A stretch of 64,000 bases of DNA from Flavobacterium lotistagni (GTDB taxonomy: Bacteria > Bacteroidota > Bacteroidia > Flavobacteriales > Flavobacteriaceae). The DNA is taken from the NCBI RefSeq assembly GCF_011392125.1, contig NZ_JAAJBU010000002.1:411285-475284 (forward strand), given 5' to 3'. The first letter of the stretch is position 1, and each line of letters starts with the position of its first letter. The notes beneath the pieces were generated by a model, which saw only the letters and a list, made by a program, of their open reading frames with translations, ran no database searches and was not told the DNA's origin. A program made the translations under genes and the position numbers. Shown one piece after another: positions 19,086 through 29,710 of this stretch.

Positions 19086-19134
19086 GGTTCCGCTAGACAA
19101 AATAAGAAGTACCGGAACCGAAATCCCGGCACTT
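19086..19134 (-). promoter_or_regulatory. Mutually exclusive hairpins between rpsJ and rplC
   Basis: On the minus strand AAGTGCCGG (19126-19134) can pair with CCGGTACTT (19107-19115). Alternatively GGTTCCG within 19112-19119 can pair with CGGAACC at 19086-19092. The two stems share bases and cannot form together. The first is followed by CTTATTTTG, a weak T-rich run. The arrangement resembles an attenuator in a gap of 136 bases where nearly all neighbours are spaced by fewer than 25. Confidence 0.5.
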
Positions 19135-19155
19135 TTTTATCCTTTTGGAATTTAC

Positions 19156-19461
19156 TTATACTTTGATTTCTACTTCAACACCGCTTGGCAACTCTAATTT
19201 CATAAGAGCGTCAATGGTTTTTGAAGACGAAGAGTAAATGTCGATCAATCGCTTGTATGACATTACTTCGAATTGCTCTCTCGCTTTTTTGTTAACGTGC
19301 GGAGAACGCAATACGGTGAACAATTTTTTGTGCGTTGGCAATGGAATAGGCCCAGTTACCACAGCTCCGGTACTTTTTACCGTTTTTACGATCTTCTCAG
19401 ACGATTTGTCTACAAGCATGTGATCGTAAGACTTCAATTTTATTCTGATTTTTTGACTCAT
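19156..19461 (-). CDS. rpsJ: 30S ribosomal protein S10
   Basis: S10 is in the 30S head and, in many bacteria, is also the NusE transcription factor that joins NusB in antitermination. The 101 residues read [40 protein letters not shown], with the conserved [11 protein letters not shown]. It lies 11 bases after fusA and precedes the possible attenuator before rplC. Confidence 0.99.
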   Translation of the reverse strand: MSQKIRIKLKSYDHMLVDKSSEKIVKTVKSTGAVVTGPIPLPTHKKLFTVLRSPHVNKKAREQFEVMSYKRLIDIYSSSSKTIDALMKLELPSGVEVEIKV

Positions 19462-19472
19462 CTTGTTAAGAA

Positions 19473-21629
19473 TTAAGCGTTACCTTTTGCTTTTTTGATT
19501 ACCTCGTCTGAAATGTTAGAAGGCGTTTGCTCGTAGTGAGAAAACTCCATTGTTGATGTAGCTCTACCTGAAGACAAAGTTCTCAAAGTAGTTACGTAAC
19601 CGAACATTTCCGATAGTGGCACATGTGCTTTGATGGTTTTCGCACCCGCTCTGTCACCCATATCATTCACTTGGCCTCTTCTTCTGTTCAAATCTCCGAC
19701 GATATCTCCCATGTTTTCTTCAGGGGTAATCACTTCGATTTTCATGATTGGCTCAAGGATCACAGCACCAGCAGCTTTTGCTACTTCTTTGTAACCCATT
19801 CTGGCTGCCAATTCAAAAGAAAGAGCATCAGAATCCACAGGGTGATAAGAACCGTCCAACAAAGTTACTTTCAAACTATCTACTTGGTAACCTGCCAAAG
19901 GACCAGTTTTCATTGCTTCACGGAAACCTTTCTCTACAGCAGGGATGAATTCTTTAGGAACGTTACCTCCTTTTACTTCATTGACAAACTGCAATCCGAT
20001 TGGTGTTTTTCCGTCCACTTCGTCAGCAGGCTCCAAACGGAATACGATATCCCCGAACTTACCACGACCTCCAGATTGTTTTTTGTAAACTTCTCTGTGT
20101 TGTGCCGATTTGGTAAACGCTTCTTTGTACTCAACTTGTGGCTCACCTTGGTTGACTTCCACTTTGAACTCACGCTTCATACGATCTACAAGAATATCTA
20201 AGTGAAGCTCACCCATTCCCGAGATAATCGTTTGTCCTGAAGCTTCGTCTGTACGAACAGTAAAAGTTGGATCTTCTTCAGCCAATTTTGCCAAAGCCAT
20301 ACCCATTTTATCTACGTCAGCCTTGGTTTTAGGCTCGATCGCTATACCGATTACCGGATCAGGGAATTTCATTGATTCAAGGATGATTGGATTTTTCTCA
20401 TCACACATGGTATCACCAGTCTTGATGTCTTTAAATCCTACAGCCGCACCAATGTCACCTGCCTCGATGTACTCGATTGGGTTCTGTTTGTTCGCGTGCA
20501 TTTGGTAGATACGAGAGATACGCTCTTTGTTTCCTGAACGCGTGTTCAAGATGTAAGAACCAGCATCCAAACGACCTGAGTAAGCACGGAAGAAAGCCAA
20601 ACGACCTACGTAAGGGTCAGTAGCGATCTTAAATGCCAAAGCAGCGAAAGGCTCTTTCACGTCTGGACGACGCAAGATTTTGGTTTGGTCTTCTTCCAAA
20701 AGATCGGCATCATCAGGGTGGATTCCTTCGATACCTTCTTTGTCAAGCGGAGAAGGCAAATATTTACAAACAGCGTCCAACATGAACTGAACCCCTTTGT
20801 TTTTAAATGACGAACCAGCAATCATTGGGATGATAGCCATATCGATAGTAGCTGCTCTAAGCGCCGTGTTGATTTCGTCCTCTGTGATTGAGTTCTCATC
20901 TTCCATGTATTTGTCAAGAAGCGTTTCATCGTATGTAGCTATTTCTTCGATCAAGATAGAACGATAGTGCTTCACCTCATCTACCATATCAGCCGGAATC
21001 GGCACGATATCGAAAGTAGCACCTTGAGTTTCATCATGCCATACGATAGCCTGATTTTTCACCAAGTCAACTACTCCTTTGAAATCTGCCTCGTCACCGA
21101 TTGGCAATGTAATGGCCACAGCGTTCGATTTCAACATATCTTTTACCTGCTGACATACGCCCAAGAAGTTAGAACCTTGACGGTCCATCTTGTTAACAAA
21201 TCCCATACGTGGCACACGGTATTGGTCTGCCAAACGCCAGTTGGTTTCTGACTGCGGCTCTACACCGTCTACAGCAGAAAACAAGAATACCAATCCATCC
21301 AATACACGCAAAGAACGATTTACCTCTACGGTAAAGTCAACGTGTCCGGGAGTGTCGATAATGTTGAAGTGATATGATTGTGAATCTGGTAATAATTTAC
21401 CTTGTTCAGTTGGGAAATTCCACTCACAGGTTGTTGCTGCAGAGGTAATGGTAATACCACGCTCTTGCTCTTGTGCCATCCAGTCCATCGTTGCAGCACC
21501 ATCGTGCACCTCACCGATTTTGTGTGATTTTCCGGTATAAAAAAGAATACGCTCAGTGGTGGTGGTTTTTCCAGCATCAATGTGAGCCGCGATTCCGATA
21601 TTTCTCGTGAATTTTAAATCTCTTGCCAT
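19473..21629 (-). CDS. fusA: Elongation factor G
   Basis: EF-G is the GTPase that drives translocation and, with RRF, ribosome recycling. The 718 residues show the P-loop [12 protein letters not shown] at 15-26, the switch region [27 protein letters not shown], and [10 protein letters not shown]. Domains II-V follow, with the domain IV region [13 protein letters not shown] and the C-terminal [20 protein letters not shown]. It lies between rpsG (9 bases) and rpsJ. tuf, which follows fusA in many proteobacteria, is not here, as is usual in Bacteroidota. Confidence 0.99.
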   Translation of the reverse strand: MARDLKFTRNIGIAAHIDAGKTTTTERILFYTGKSHKIGEVHDGAATMDWMAQEQERGITITSAATTCEWNFPTEQGKLLPDSQSYHFNIIDTPGHVDFTVEVNRSLRVLDGLVFLFSAVDGVEPQSETNWRLADQYRVPRMGFVNKMDRQGSNFLGVCQQVKDMLKSNAVAITLPIGDEADFKGVVDLVKNQAIVWHDETQGATFDIVPIPADMVDEVKHYRSILIEEIATYDETLLDKYMEDENSITEDEINTALRAATIDMAIIPMIAGSSFKNKGVQFMLDAVCKYLPSPLDKEGIEGIHPDDADLLEEDQTKILRRPDVKEPFAALAFKIATDPYVGRLAFFRAYSGRLDAGSYILNTRSGNKERISRIYQMHANKQNPIEYIEAGDIGAAVGFKDIKTGDTMCDEKNPIILESMKFPDPVIGIAIEPKTKADVDKMGMALAKLAEEDPTFTVRTDEASGQTIISGMGELHLDILVDRMKREFKVEVNQGEPQVEYKEAFTKSAQHREVYKKQSGGRGKFGDIVFRLEPADEVDGKTPIGLQFVNEVKGGNVPKEFIPAVEKGFREAMKTGPLAGYQVDSLKVTLLDGSYHPVDSDALSFELAARMGYKEVAKAAGAVILEPIMKIEVITPEENMGDIVGDLNRRRGQVNDMGDRAGAKTIKAHVPLSEMFGYVTTLRTLSSGRATSTMEFSHYEQTPSNISDEVIKKAKGNA

Positions 21630-21638
21630 TTCTTATGA

Positions 21639-22115
21639 TTAAAATCTAAAGTGAGAGAATGCTTTGTTTGCTTCAGCCATTTTGTGAGTATCCATTCTCT
21701 TTTTCACTGCAGCACCTTCTTCTTTAGCAGCAGCTAAAACTTCAGAAGCTAGTTTTTGAGCCATAGATTTCTCGTTTCTTCTTCTGGCGTATAGGATTAA
21801 CCATTTCATTGCCATAGAAATTTTACGGTCTGGTCTGATTTGCATCGGGATTTGGAAAGTAGCTCCACCCACACGACGGCTACGTACTTCTACGTGCGGC
21901 ATTACGTTGGTCAAGGCATCTTTCCAGATTTCTAATGCTGATTTTTCAGCATCTTGCTTTTTAGATTCTACGATGTCAATAGCATCGTAAAACACTTTGA
22001 AAGCGGTTGATTTTTTACCATCCCACATTAAGTTGTTCACAAAACGGGTTACCAATTGGTCATTAAACCTTGGATCTGGTAAAAGAGGTCTTTTTTTGGC
22101 CTGTCTTTTTCTCAT
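21639..22115 (-). CDS. rpsG: 30S ribosomal protein S7
   Basis: S7 starts assembly of the 30S head and lies at the mRNA exit. The 158 residues begin [20 protein letters not shown] and contain [20 protein letters not shown] and the C-terminal [17 protein letters not shown]. It starts 23 bases after rpsL. Confidence 0.99.
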   Translation of the reverse strand: MRKRQAKKRPLLPDPRFNDQLVTRFVNNLMWDGKKSTAFKVFYDAIDIVESKKQDAEKSALEIWKDALTNVMPHVEVRSRRVGGATFQIPMQIRPDRKISMAMKWLILYARRRNEKSMAQKLASEVLAAAKEEGAAVKKRMDTHKMAEANKAFSHFRF

Positions 22116-22138
22116 GTCTTTTTCTTAAAAGTTTTTAA

Positions 22139-22522
22139 TTACTTTTTCGCTTCTTTAGGGCGTTTTGCTCCGTACTTAGATCTTCTTTGCGTTCTTCCTG
22201 CTACACCCGATGTATCAAGCGCACCACGAACGATGTGATACCTAACTCCTGGCAAATCTTTCACCCTTCCGCCCCTAACTAATACTATCGAGTGCTCTTG
22301 AAGGTTGTGTCCTTCTCCTGGAATGTATGCATTCACCTCATTCCCGTTTGTCAAACGTACACGCGCTACTTTACGCATCGCAGAGTTTGGCTTTTTAGGT
22401 GTAGTGGTGTAAACACGCGTACAAACGCCACGTCTTTGAGGACATGAATCCAAAGCAACCGATTTACTCTTCTTAGTTATCTGGGTTCTTCCAGTTCTTA
22501 CTAATTGTTGAATTGTTGGCAT
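22139..22522 (-). CDS. rpsL: 30S ribosomal protein S12
   Basis: S12 lies at the decoding centre and controls accuracy. The 127 residues contain [18 protein letters not shown] and [17 protein letters not shown]; the lysines whose changes give streptomycin resistance in other bacteria (in KKPNS and RVKDLPG) are the wild-type residues. It is the first gene of the ribosomal block. A consensus promoter lies 54-83 bases upstream. Confidence 0.99.
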
Positions 22523-22575
22523 AATTAATACTAAAAATAAATTACGTTATAAATTTCCCGCTTTTTACGGGGTTG

Positions 22576-22605
22576 CAAATGTAGTAATATTTTTTAATGA
22601 AACAA
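22576..22605 (-). promoter_or_regulatory. Promoter of the rpsL-rplQ block
   Basis: The minus strand has TTG (22603-22605), a 19-base spacer and TACATTTG (22576-22583), a perfect match to the flavobacterial consensus. It is the only full consensus promoter I see upstream of the ~17 kb block. Confidence 0.85.
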
Positions 22606-22697
22606 ATCATAATTAATTAATTTTCAAAGCAGTTATTCAACAATTTTAATTTTATAGTAAACTGTGTTTTTTTACGTTACTTTTATCCAAAGAAAGC

Positions 22698-24371
22698 TTG
22701 AGATTGAAACCCCTATTTTTCCTTTTATTGACGCTCTTCGGATGGCAGGTCGGCGCCCAAACGCAATACCTAGCCATTTTAAGCGAAACCCATTCAGAGC
22801 AGAAAACCATCGATTCGATTGGATATGTCAAGCAGCATCCCGAATTAAAATCCCTTCGAAAAGAAGCTTTGAATTTCTCAGAAAAACTCATCCAATGCGG
22901 CTACATCGAATCTGAATTGACTCACAGCAAAACCTTAAATGATTCTACATCTGAATACTACTTCCGGGTTGGAAAAAAAGTTTCCAGTATTCTTGTATAT
23001 ATAGGTAAAGATTCCCCGCTTCGAAGACTATCGCTTTTCGATTCTCAAAAAGACACGCTGACTTTGCCATACAATCAGATTGAAAATTTCCTCCAAAAAA
23101 CCCTAAACCAACTCGAAAAAAAAGGATTCGCCTTATCGAAACTGCAATTGGTCAATATCCGCAAAAAAGACCAGCGACTCATTGCCGAACTTTCAACCCA
23201 AACTGAGATTGTTCGCCATCTCGATGATATAGTTATCAACGGCTATGATAAATTTCCTGACAGCCACAAACAAAACCTAAAACGTCTTTACAAAAAGAAA
23301 GTTTTCAACCAAGACAATCTTAAAAACATCTATTCGGATATCGAAAAATTTCGTTTCGTGAAGCAAACCAAATACCCGGAAATCCTTTTCAAGACCGATT
23401 CGACCAAGATATATGTGTATCTAGAAAAAGTCAAGTCAAACAATTTTGATGGCTTTATAGGATTTTCTAACGACGAAGAGAAAAAGAAAGTGACCATCAA
23501 CGGATATCTCGATCTGACACTTAACAATCTAATGAATACCGGCGAGACCTTTTCTTTGTATTGGAAAAGCGATGGCAACGACCAAAAAACTTTCAATGCT
23601 AAAATTCAGTTGCCGTATATTTTCAAATCGCCTTTTGGTCTTAAGGCGCAACTCAACATTTTCAAACAAGACAGCACTTTTCAAAACACCCAGACCGCAA
23701 TTGATTTAGGCTATTTCTTTAATTACAATACTCGTTTGTACTTGGGCTACCAATCTGCGGAGTCGAGCGATATTCAAAACCAGAATACTATAAGCATCAG
23801 TGATTACAACAACTCTTTTGTGACCACTCAGTTAGAATTCATCGATTTTAAACCCGAAGAGTATCTGTTTGCCGAAAAAACCAAAATCGATATTAAGCTA
23901 GGCGTAGGTTCCAGAAAATCTAAGTTCGAAAAGAATGACCAGTTGTTCCTAAACGTCAACCTGAAGCAGATTTTCTTCTTGAACAGCAAGAACAACATCA
24001 GCGTGCGTAGCCAAAATTATTACCTTAACAGTGATGCTTATATCGTTAATGAACTCTACAGATTTGGCGGCATTAACTCTATTAGAGGTTTCAATGAAAA
24101 CAGTTTACAAGGAAATACATTTTCTTCTTTACTGACCGAATACCGCTATCTTGTCGCACAGAACCTCTACGTACATACCATTATGGATTATGGTTATTAC
24201 ACAGATAAAACTACCAATTCTTCAGGCAGTTTAATCGGACTAGGGCTTGGTTTTGGCCTTGCTACCAAAAATGGCCTTTTTAATATTGTCTATGCCAACG
24301 GAAGCACCAAAGAACAAGAAATTAAAGGAGCTAATTCGATAGTGCATGTCAGTTTTAAAACCACTTTCTAG
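22698..24371 (+). CDS. Omp85-family outer-membrane beta-barrel protein
   Basis: A 557-residue outer-membrane protein of the BamA/TamA/FhaC superfamily. The start is TTG at 22698; it opens a clear signal peptide (MRLKPLFFLLLTLFGWQVGA, cleaved before Q), and no ATG precedes it in frame. Residues ~170-255 look like a single POTRA-type domain. Residues ~260-557 alternate as amphipathic strands, contain GGINSIRGFNENSLQG with the superfamily loop-6 motif RGF at 463-465, and end in a terminal Phe. It is shorter than BamA (about 800 residues, five POTRAs), so it is a paralogue of unknown substrate rather than BamA itself. It is divergent from rpsL and upstream of the SusC operon. Confidence 0.8.
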   Translation: MRLKPLFFLLLTLFGWQVGAQTQYLAILSETHSEQKTIDSIGYVKQHPELKSLRKEALNFSEKLIQCGYIESELTHSKTLNDSTSEYYFRVGKKVSSILVYIGKDSPLRRLSLFDSQKDTLTLPYNQIENFLQKTLNQLEKKGFALSKLQLVNIRKKDQRLIAELSTQTEIVRHLDDIVINGYDKFPDSHKQNLKRLYKKKVFNQDNLKNIYSDIEKFRFVKQTKYPEILFKTDSTKIYVYLEKVKSNNFDGFIGFSNDEEKKKVTINGYLDLTLNNLMNTGETFSLYWKSDGNDQKTFNAKIQLPYIFKSPFGLKAQLNIFKQDSTFQNTQTAIDLGYFFNYNTRLYLGYQSAESSDIQNQNTISISDYNNSFVTTQLEFIDFKPEEYLFAEKTKIDIKLGVGSRKSKFEKNDQLFLNVNLKQIFFLNSKNNISVRSQNYYLNSDAYIVNELYRFGGINSIRGFNENSLQGNTFSSLLTEYRYLVAQNLYVHTIMDYGYYTDKTTNSSGSLIGLGLGFGLATKNGLFNIVYANGSTKEQEIKGANSIVHVSFKTTF

Positions 24372-24713
24372 AAACACAGAAGACACAGAAACTCTTCCTG
24401 AGATTTCTGTATTCGAAATACAAGCTTTCAATTCGCAACCTAATGAAAGTAAATCATTGTTCTAATAAGAAGTTTCCACTTTGAACCGATAGTTGTCACA
24501 CAAATGAAAAACCCAAATCTAAGACAACCCTTCATTTTATTAAGACTATACTGTAATTAAAAGCGCATTGTTTGTGTAGAAATAATTCTAAATACCTAAA
24601 TAAATGCTAACATAACAGAATTTAACACATGCTTTTAAGATAAATTTCAACAAAAAACTTGTTTTCTTAACAAATATTTTAGAATTTTATAAACTAATCT
24701 AAAATACTTACAA
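24372..24713. other. AT-rich gap before the SusC operon
   Basis: 342 bases with no gene. It contains short ACACAGA-type repeats after the barrel gene. The part nearest the SusC start is very AT-rich (TTGTTTTCTTAACAAATATTTTAG) with motifs resembling, but not matching, the flavobacterial promoter consensus in spacing. No terminator is evident. Confidence 0.6.
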
Positions 24714-27700
24714 ATGAAACTAAAGCTTAATGGAATTTTAACACTTCTATTGGTGTTAATGGCGCAACTCACCCATGCGCAAGACATTACGGCAAGCGGA
24801 ACCGTGACCGATCCATCCGGACTCCCGATTCCTGGCGTCAATGTCATTGTAAAAGGAACAACAGGTGGTACCCAAACTGACTTCGACGGAAAATTTAAAA
24901 TCTCCGCAAAGCAAGGTGACAAGCTGGTATTTACATTCCTTGGAATGAAAACGCAAGAACTGACCGCTGCTGCCAACATGGCCGTAAAGATGACGGACAA
25001 CTCGGTGCAATTGGAAGGGGTAGTAGTTACTTCTCAAGGAATTAAAAAAGAGAAAAAGAAATTAGGTTATGCGGTGAGTGAAATTAAAGCTTCCCAAATA
25101 GAAGAAAGACCAGACAGCGATGTAGCACGTATTCTAAGCGGCAAAGCTTCTGGGGTCAATATCATCTCTCAAAACGGTCTGTCGGGTTCAGGAACAAATG
25201 TTATCATTAGAGGATATAAAAGTTTCAGCTCAACTAACCAAGCTTTATTTATAGTAGATGGTGTGCCATTTAGTTCCGATACCAATTCAGTCGGTCGTCA
25301 AGGAGAGCGAAACGATTTTGTAAACGGAAACAACGGATCTAGTAGGTTTTTAGACCTTGACCCTAACAACATTGAAAGTGTCAACGTGTTGAAAGGTTTA
25401 GCTGCTTCAACCTTATATGGATCGGCAGGAAGAAACGGTGTTATTTTGATTACCACTAAAGCCGGGTCGAATAAAAAAGGAAGCAAAAAAGGAAATATAA
25501 CGCTTACATCTTCTTTGTTTTTTAATGACATCGCCTCACTGCCTGATTATCAAAATGTTTATGGAAATGGATTCGATCAAGCTTTTGGTTGGTTCTTCAG
25601 TAACTGGGGTCCAAAATTCGAAAAAGGAGGCACAGCAGGCTGGGGAAACAGTAGCGCTTTTGATGCTAACGGCACCCTTCCTCACCCATACTCTACTGCA
25701 AGTTTTTCAGGTGTTTTCCCAGAATATCAAGGAGTACGCTATCAATGGAAGCCCTACAATTCTGTAAAAGACTTCTTTAAAACAGGAATCGTTTCTACCA
25801 ATTCTATCAACTTCAAAGGGCAATCTGATGATGGAGACTTACTATACAGCTTGAACTACGGACATACCGAAGACCAAGGATTCACACCTGGTAATAAAGT
25901 CGTTCGTAACAATTTATCAGTAGGTGGTAGCGCCAAAGTGTCTAAAAAAATCACTGTGAATGGTACGTTAAATTATGCCAAAACGGATTTTGTATCACCT
26001 CCTGTGGCTCTAAGTCAAGGAAATGGAGCAACCGGAACAGGGTCATCAATTTTTGGAGATTTGTGGTTTACTCCGCGAAGCATTGACATCCAAGGATTGC
26101 CATACCAAAATCCTTTAACTGGCGGAAGTGTATACTACAGACAAGACAATAGCATCCAACATCCACTTTGGACTTTGAATAATTCAGGTACTGAACAAAA
26201 TACAAATCGTTTCTTTGGAAATGCTTCAATTTCATATGAAATCAATTCTCATTTTAATTTACTTTATCGTGTCGGTTTAGACAACTACAACGAAGCCAAC
26301 TTGAACTACCAAAATAAAGGCGGGGTCAACACCAACAGCGGTAATGCCAGAACAGCCAGCGGTTTCTATGAAACATGGAATAATACCAATACTATTTGGG
26401 ATCATAACTTGATGCTCAACGGAAAATACGCGTTGACCGAAAAACTTAATCTCAATTTTAACCTTGGAGCAACTACCAGAAACGAAACCTTTGAACAGAA
26501 TGGGGTAGCCAGTGATGGGCAACAGATATTTGGAGTACTAAGACATTATAATTTTGCTAACTCCTTGCCTATCGAAAACTTTGCTGATCGTAATATAGTT
26601 GGAGTATATTCTCAAGTAGACTTAGATTATAACAGTTATCTATTTTTGAATCTGTCAGCCAGAAAAGATTGGGTTTCAAATTTTGCCTCAAAAAATAACT
26701 CCAAGATGTATCCTAGTGCGAGCCTATCGTTTTTACCGACCACAGCCTTTGAGAGTTTATCTTCAGAGAAAGGCTTAAACTTTTTAAAATTTAGATTCGG
26801 TATAGGAACCTCGGCTAACTTCGGCGATTTTGGCAGTTATCCAGCCACCAACACATTACTGTTGAATGTTCGCGACAGTCAATCAGGAACACAAAATGTC
26901 GTGACCAATTCGGTGGGGGCTACCTTGGGAAATCCGGACCTAAAGCCTGAATTACTTACCGAGTATGAGTTTGGAATTGAAACCAAATTCTATAAAAATC
27001 GTTTCGGAATTGATTTATCACTCTACCAAAGAGTTACAAAAGATTTGATTATCAACCGTCCGCTAGACGCTTCAACTTTTTATACTCAGACCCTGACCAA
27101 TATTGGAGAAATTAAAGGACACGGAATTGAACTAGATTTGAGCGCTACAATCATTAAACCTGCTCTTGACAATGGTTTCAAATGGGAAGCCAATGTGAAT
27201 TTTACCCAAAGTGATACCGAAGTCACCGATTTGGGTCAAGATACCGATAGAATTGTTTACAGTGGTTTTTCTAACTTAGGAAACGTTGCTGAAGTAGGCG
27301 CACCTTTGACCTCTATCTTTGGAAGCCGAGTACTTCGCGACGCCAACGGAAATCTAGTTGTAGGTGCTGACGGAAATTACATCCAAGACCCCAACGACGG
27401 AATTATTGGTGATGCCAACCCAGATTGGGTAATGAACGTCAACAATACCTTCTCTTACAAGAATTTCGATTTTAGTTTTCTAGTTAACTACACAAAAGGC
27501 GGCGATGTATATTCCAACACGATTTCAACTTTACTAGGCCGTGGATTGATTGAAGAGACTGTAGATCGTGAAAGAACTTTTATCTTGCCCGGTGTAAACG
27601 AGGCTGGTCAAACCAACAACGTTCAGATTAATAATTCGGATTACTATTTTACCAACTTTGCTTTCGGACCAAGCGAATTGCAGGTATATGACGCTACAAC

Positions 27701-27947
27701 TATCCGTTTACAGGAAGTATCGCTAGGATACAATTTCCCAGCTAAATTGTTGGAAAAAACAGCTTTTAGCGCGGTGTCATTCAAGGTTTCTGGAACCAAT
27801 TTGTATTACAGAGCCATCAACACTCCCAAAGGTGCCAACTTTGATCCCAATACTTCCGGAACAGGAGTCGGAAATGGTATTGGCTTTGACTTCCTCAACG
27901 GTCCAAGTTCTAAAAGATACGGCTTCTCTCTAAAAATAAGCTTCTAA
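24714..27947 (+). CDS. SusC/RagA TonB-linked outer-membrane transporter
   Basis: A 1077-residue TonB-dependent channel that imports large nutrients, usually glycans or peptides, with its SusD lipoprotein as lid. The signal peptide is MKLKLNGILTLLLVLMAQLT...HAQ. A carboxypeptidase-regulatory-like domain covers about 25-95 (SGTVTDPSGLPIPGVNVIVK, TDFDGKFKISA). The plug is at about 115-240 (RILSGKASGVNIISQNGLSG, NVIIRGYKSF, LFIVDGVPFSS), and the barrel ends YGFSLKISF. The next gene, 20 bases on, is SusD-like. No glycoside hydrolase, peptidase or regulator is linked, so the substrate cannot be named. Confidence 0.97.
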   Translation: MKLKLNGILTLLLVLMAQLTHAQDITASGTVTDPSGLPIPGVNVIVKGTTGGTQTDFDGKFKISAKQGDKLVFTFLGMKTQELTAAANMAVKMTDNSVQLEGVVVTSQGIKKEKKKLGYAVSEIKASQIEERPDSDVARILSGKASGVNIISQNGLSGSGTNVIIRGYKSFSSTNQALFIVDGVPFSSDTNSVGRQGERNDFVNGNNGSSRFLDLDPNNIESVNVLKGLAASTLYGSAGRNGVILITTKAGSNKKGSKKGNITLTSSLFFNDIASLPDYQNVYGNGFDQAFGWFFSNWGPKFEKGGTAGWGNSSAFDANGTLPHPYSTASFSGVFPEYQGVRYQWKPYNSVKDFFKTGIVSTNSINFKGQSDDGDLLYSLNYGHTEDQGFTPGNKVVRNNLSVGGSAKVSKKITVNGTLNYAKTDFVSPPVALSQGNGATGTGSSIFGDLWFTPRSIDIQGLPYQNPLTGGSVYYRQDNSIQHPLWTLNNSGTEQNTNRFFGNASISYEINSHFNLLYRVGLDNYNEANLNYQNKGGVNTNSGNARTASGFYETWNNTNTIWDHNLMLNGKYALTEKLNLNFNLGATTRNETFEQNGVASDGQQIFGVLRHYNFANSLPIENFADRNIVGVYSQVDLDYNSYLFLNLSARKDWVSNFASKNNSKMYPSASLSFLPTTAFESLSSEKGLNFLKFRFGIGTSANFGDFGSYPATNTLLLNVRDSQSGTQNVVTNSVGATLGNPDLKPELLTEYEFGIETKFYKNRFGIDLSLYQRVTKDLIINRPLDASTFYTQTLTNIGEIKGHGIELDLSATIIKPALDNGFKWEANVNFTQSDTEVTDLGQDTDRIVYSGFSNLGNVAEVGAPLTSIFGSRVLRDANGNLVVGADGNYIQDPNDGIIGDANPDWVMNVNNTFSYKNFDFSFLVNYTKGGDVYSNTISTLLGRGLIEETVDRERTFILPGVNEAGQTNNVQINNSDYYFTNFAFGPSELQVYDATTIRLQEVSLGYNFPAKLLEKTAFSAVSFKVSGTNLYYRAINTPKGANFDPNTSGTGVGNGIGFDFLNGPSSKRYGFSLKISF

Positions 27948-27967
27948 CCTTCTAATACGATTTAAAA

Positions 27968-29698
27968 ATGAAAAAATTCAATCTCTATATTATACTTATA
28001 TTATTTACAAGTTTAATAGTAGGCGTTTCTTGTGAATCTTTAGAGTTAGATAAGTCTAAAGATCCTTTCAACCTTTCTCCTGATCAGGCAGATGTAGAAT
28101 ATCTATTCAATGCCATAGAGGAAGATTTCGTCAGACAAATTGATGGCGATGCTGACTACGACTCCAACGACAATTGGTCTTCTGGTGGATCTACAAACGG
28201 TGACGGGTTATCATTATTTGGTGCAGAATTAACTCGTATGTATTCTATGTCAAATACCAATTCACGGAATTACAATGCAGTATATCAGGCCACAGATTCT
28301 GACGACGAATGGATTAATGCTTATGCGGGTATCATGAATAATATCAGACTAATGACCCCATTGGCAGAAGCTGCCGGAAAAACCAGACACATTGGTATTG
28401 CCCAATTTATAGAGGCTTATACCATTACAGCAATGGTCGATTTCTACGGAGACATTCCTTACAGTGAAATGGGACAAGGGCTCAATAATGCCAATCCAAA
28501 AACTGATTCTGGTGCTTCCATATACGCTGCCGCTATTTCTTTACTAGATCAGGCAATCGTGAATTTCTCGAACGATGCTACTGCAGATCCAAATGTAGAG
28601 GTTTTCTACAATAACGACTACGACAAATGGATTAAGGCTGCCAATACCCTAAAAATGAAACTATATCTTCAAACACGATTAGTTGATAATACTGCCACCA
28701 CTAAATTCAATGATATAGTGGCAAGTGGGAATTACATTACTGATTCTGCTGACGACTTGGTTTATCGTTGGGGCGGAACCAGTACTTCTAATCCGGATAA
28801 CCGCCATCCAAGATATGGTCTAAATTATACCCCAACAGGTGCTGCTGATTACATGTCTAACTGGCTGATGGGCACTATGGATAGTGAGAATGATCCTAGA
28901 ATTCGTTACTATTTCTACAGACAAGTTCCTGCAGTACCAGGCCAAGAAATTCCTGCGGATGAAGAAGATTTAAAATGTTCATTACAATCTGCACCTGCAC
29001 ATTATACAGCCGGTGGATTCACGTTTTGCAGTTTGCCTAATGGTTACTGGGGAAGAGATCATGGCGATAGCGACGGGCTTCCTCCAGACGGCTTTCTAAA
29101 AACTACTTTCGGCGTTTATCCAGCCGGTGGAAAATTTGACGGTGACAACTTCGTAAAGGTATATACCGATGCCAATCCAACCAGAGGAGCTAAAGGAAAT
29201 GGTATCACTCCAATTTTGTTAGCATCTTGGGTAAATTTCATGAAAGCTGAAATGGCCTTGGCTAATAACAACTCTGGCTTAGCGCGGAGCGAAATGTTAG
29301 AGGGGATTCAGAAATCTATCGCCAAAGTAATGTCTTTTGGACCTAATGATCCAGAATACGATCCGGGTTTTGCTCCCAGCGGTTCCGACATTACTGACTT
29401 TACCGATGCAGTGGCTGCCAGTTGGGATGCCGCCGATCTTACAGGAAAATGGAATGTATTGGGTGTACAACAATTCAGGGCCGTGTTTGGTAACGGTATA
29501 GAATCTTATAATTTCTACAGAAGAACCGGTTATCCAACTACTTTACAGCCTAACAGAGCGCCCTCTCCAGGCAATTTCATCCGTTCTTTCTACTATCCGG
29601 CCAATGCGGTAAACAATAATGCCAACATTTCCCAAAAAGCAAATCAAAGCCAACCTGTGTTTTGGGACAACAATGCCTCAGGCCCAATTGCTAACTAA
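27968..29698 (+). CDS. SusD/RagB-family nutrient-binding lipoprotein
   Basis: A 576-residue surface lipoprotein that caps the SusC channel and binds its substrate. The lipobox is VGVSC with Cys22, and the acidic stretch after it (ESLELDKSKD) fits export to the cell surface. Sequence such as IEAYTITAMVDFYGDIPYSE fits the SusD-like group with TPR-type helices, and the C-terminal region NFYRRTGYPT is typical. It is in one operon with the SusC gene and a third lipoprotein gene. Confidence 0.95.
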   Translation: MKKFNLYIILILFTSLIVGVSCESLELDKSKDPFNLSPDQADVEYLFNAIEEDFVRQIDGDADYDSNDNWSSGGSTNGDGLSLFGAELTRMYSMSNTNSRNYNAVYQATDSDDEWINAYAGIMNNIRLMTPLAEAAGKTRHIGIAQFIEAYTITAMVDFYGDIPYSEMGQGLNNANPKTDSGASIYAAAISLLDQAIVNFSNDATADPNVEVFYNNDYDKWIKAANTLKMKLYLQTRLVDNTATTKFNDIVASGNYITDSADDLVYRWGGTSTSNPDNRHPRYGLNYTPTGAADYMSNWLMGTMDSENDPRIRYYFYRQVPAVPGQEIPADEEDLKCSLQSAPAHYTAGGFTFCSLPNGYWGRDHGDSDGLPPDGFLKTTFGVYPAGGKFDGDNFVKVYTDANPTRGAKGNGITPILLASWVNFMKAEMALANNNSGLARSEMLEGIQKSIAKVMSFGPNDPEYDPGFAPSGSDITDFTDAVAASWDAADLTGKWNVLGVQQFRAVFGNGIESYNFYRRTGYPTTLQPNRAPSPGNFIRSFYYPANAVNNNANISQKANQSQPVFWDNNASGPIAN

Positions 29699-29710
29699 AA
29701 AAATATAAAA

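Noticed and set aside
19473..21629. tuf expected after fusA
   Set aside because: No EF-Tu gene is present; rpsJ follows fusA directly, the normal order in Bacteroidota.
24372..24713. Consensus promoter for the SusC operon
   Set aside because: Motifs like TATTTTAG occur, but spacing to the only TTG is about 13 bases, so I could not support a promoter call.
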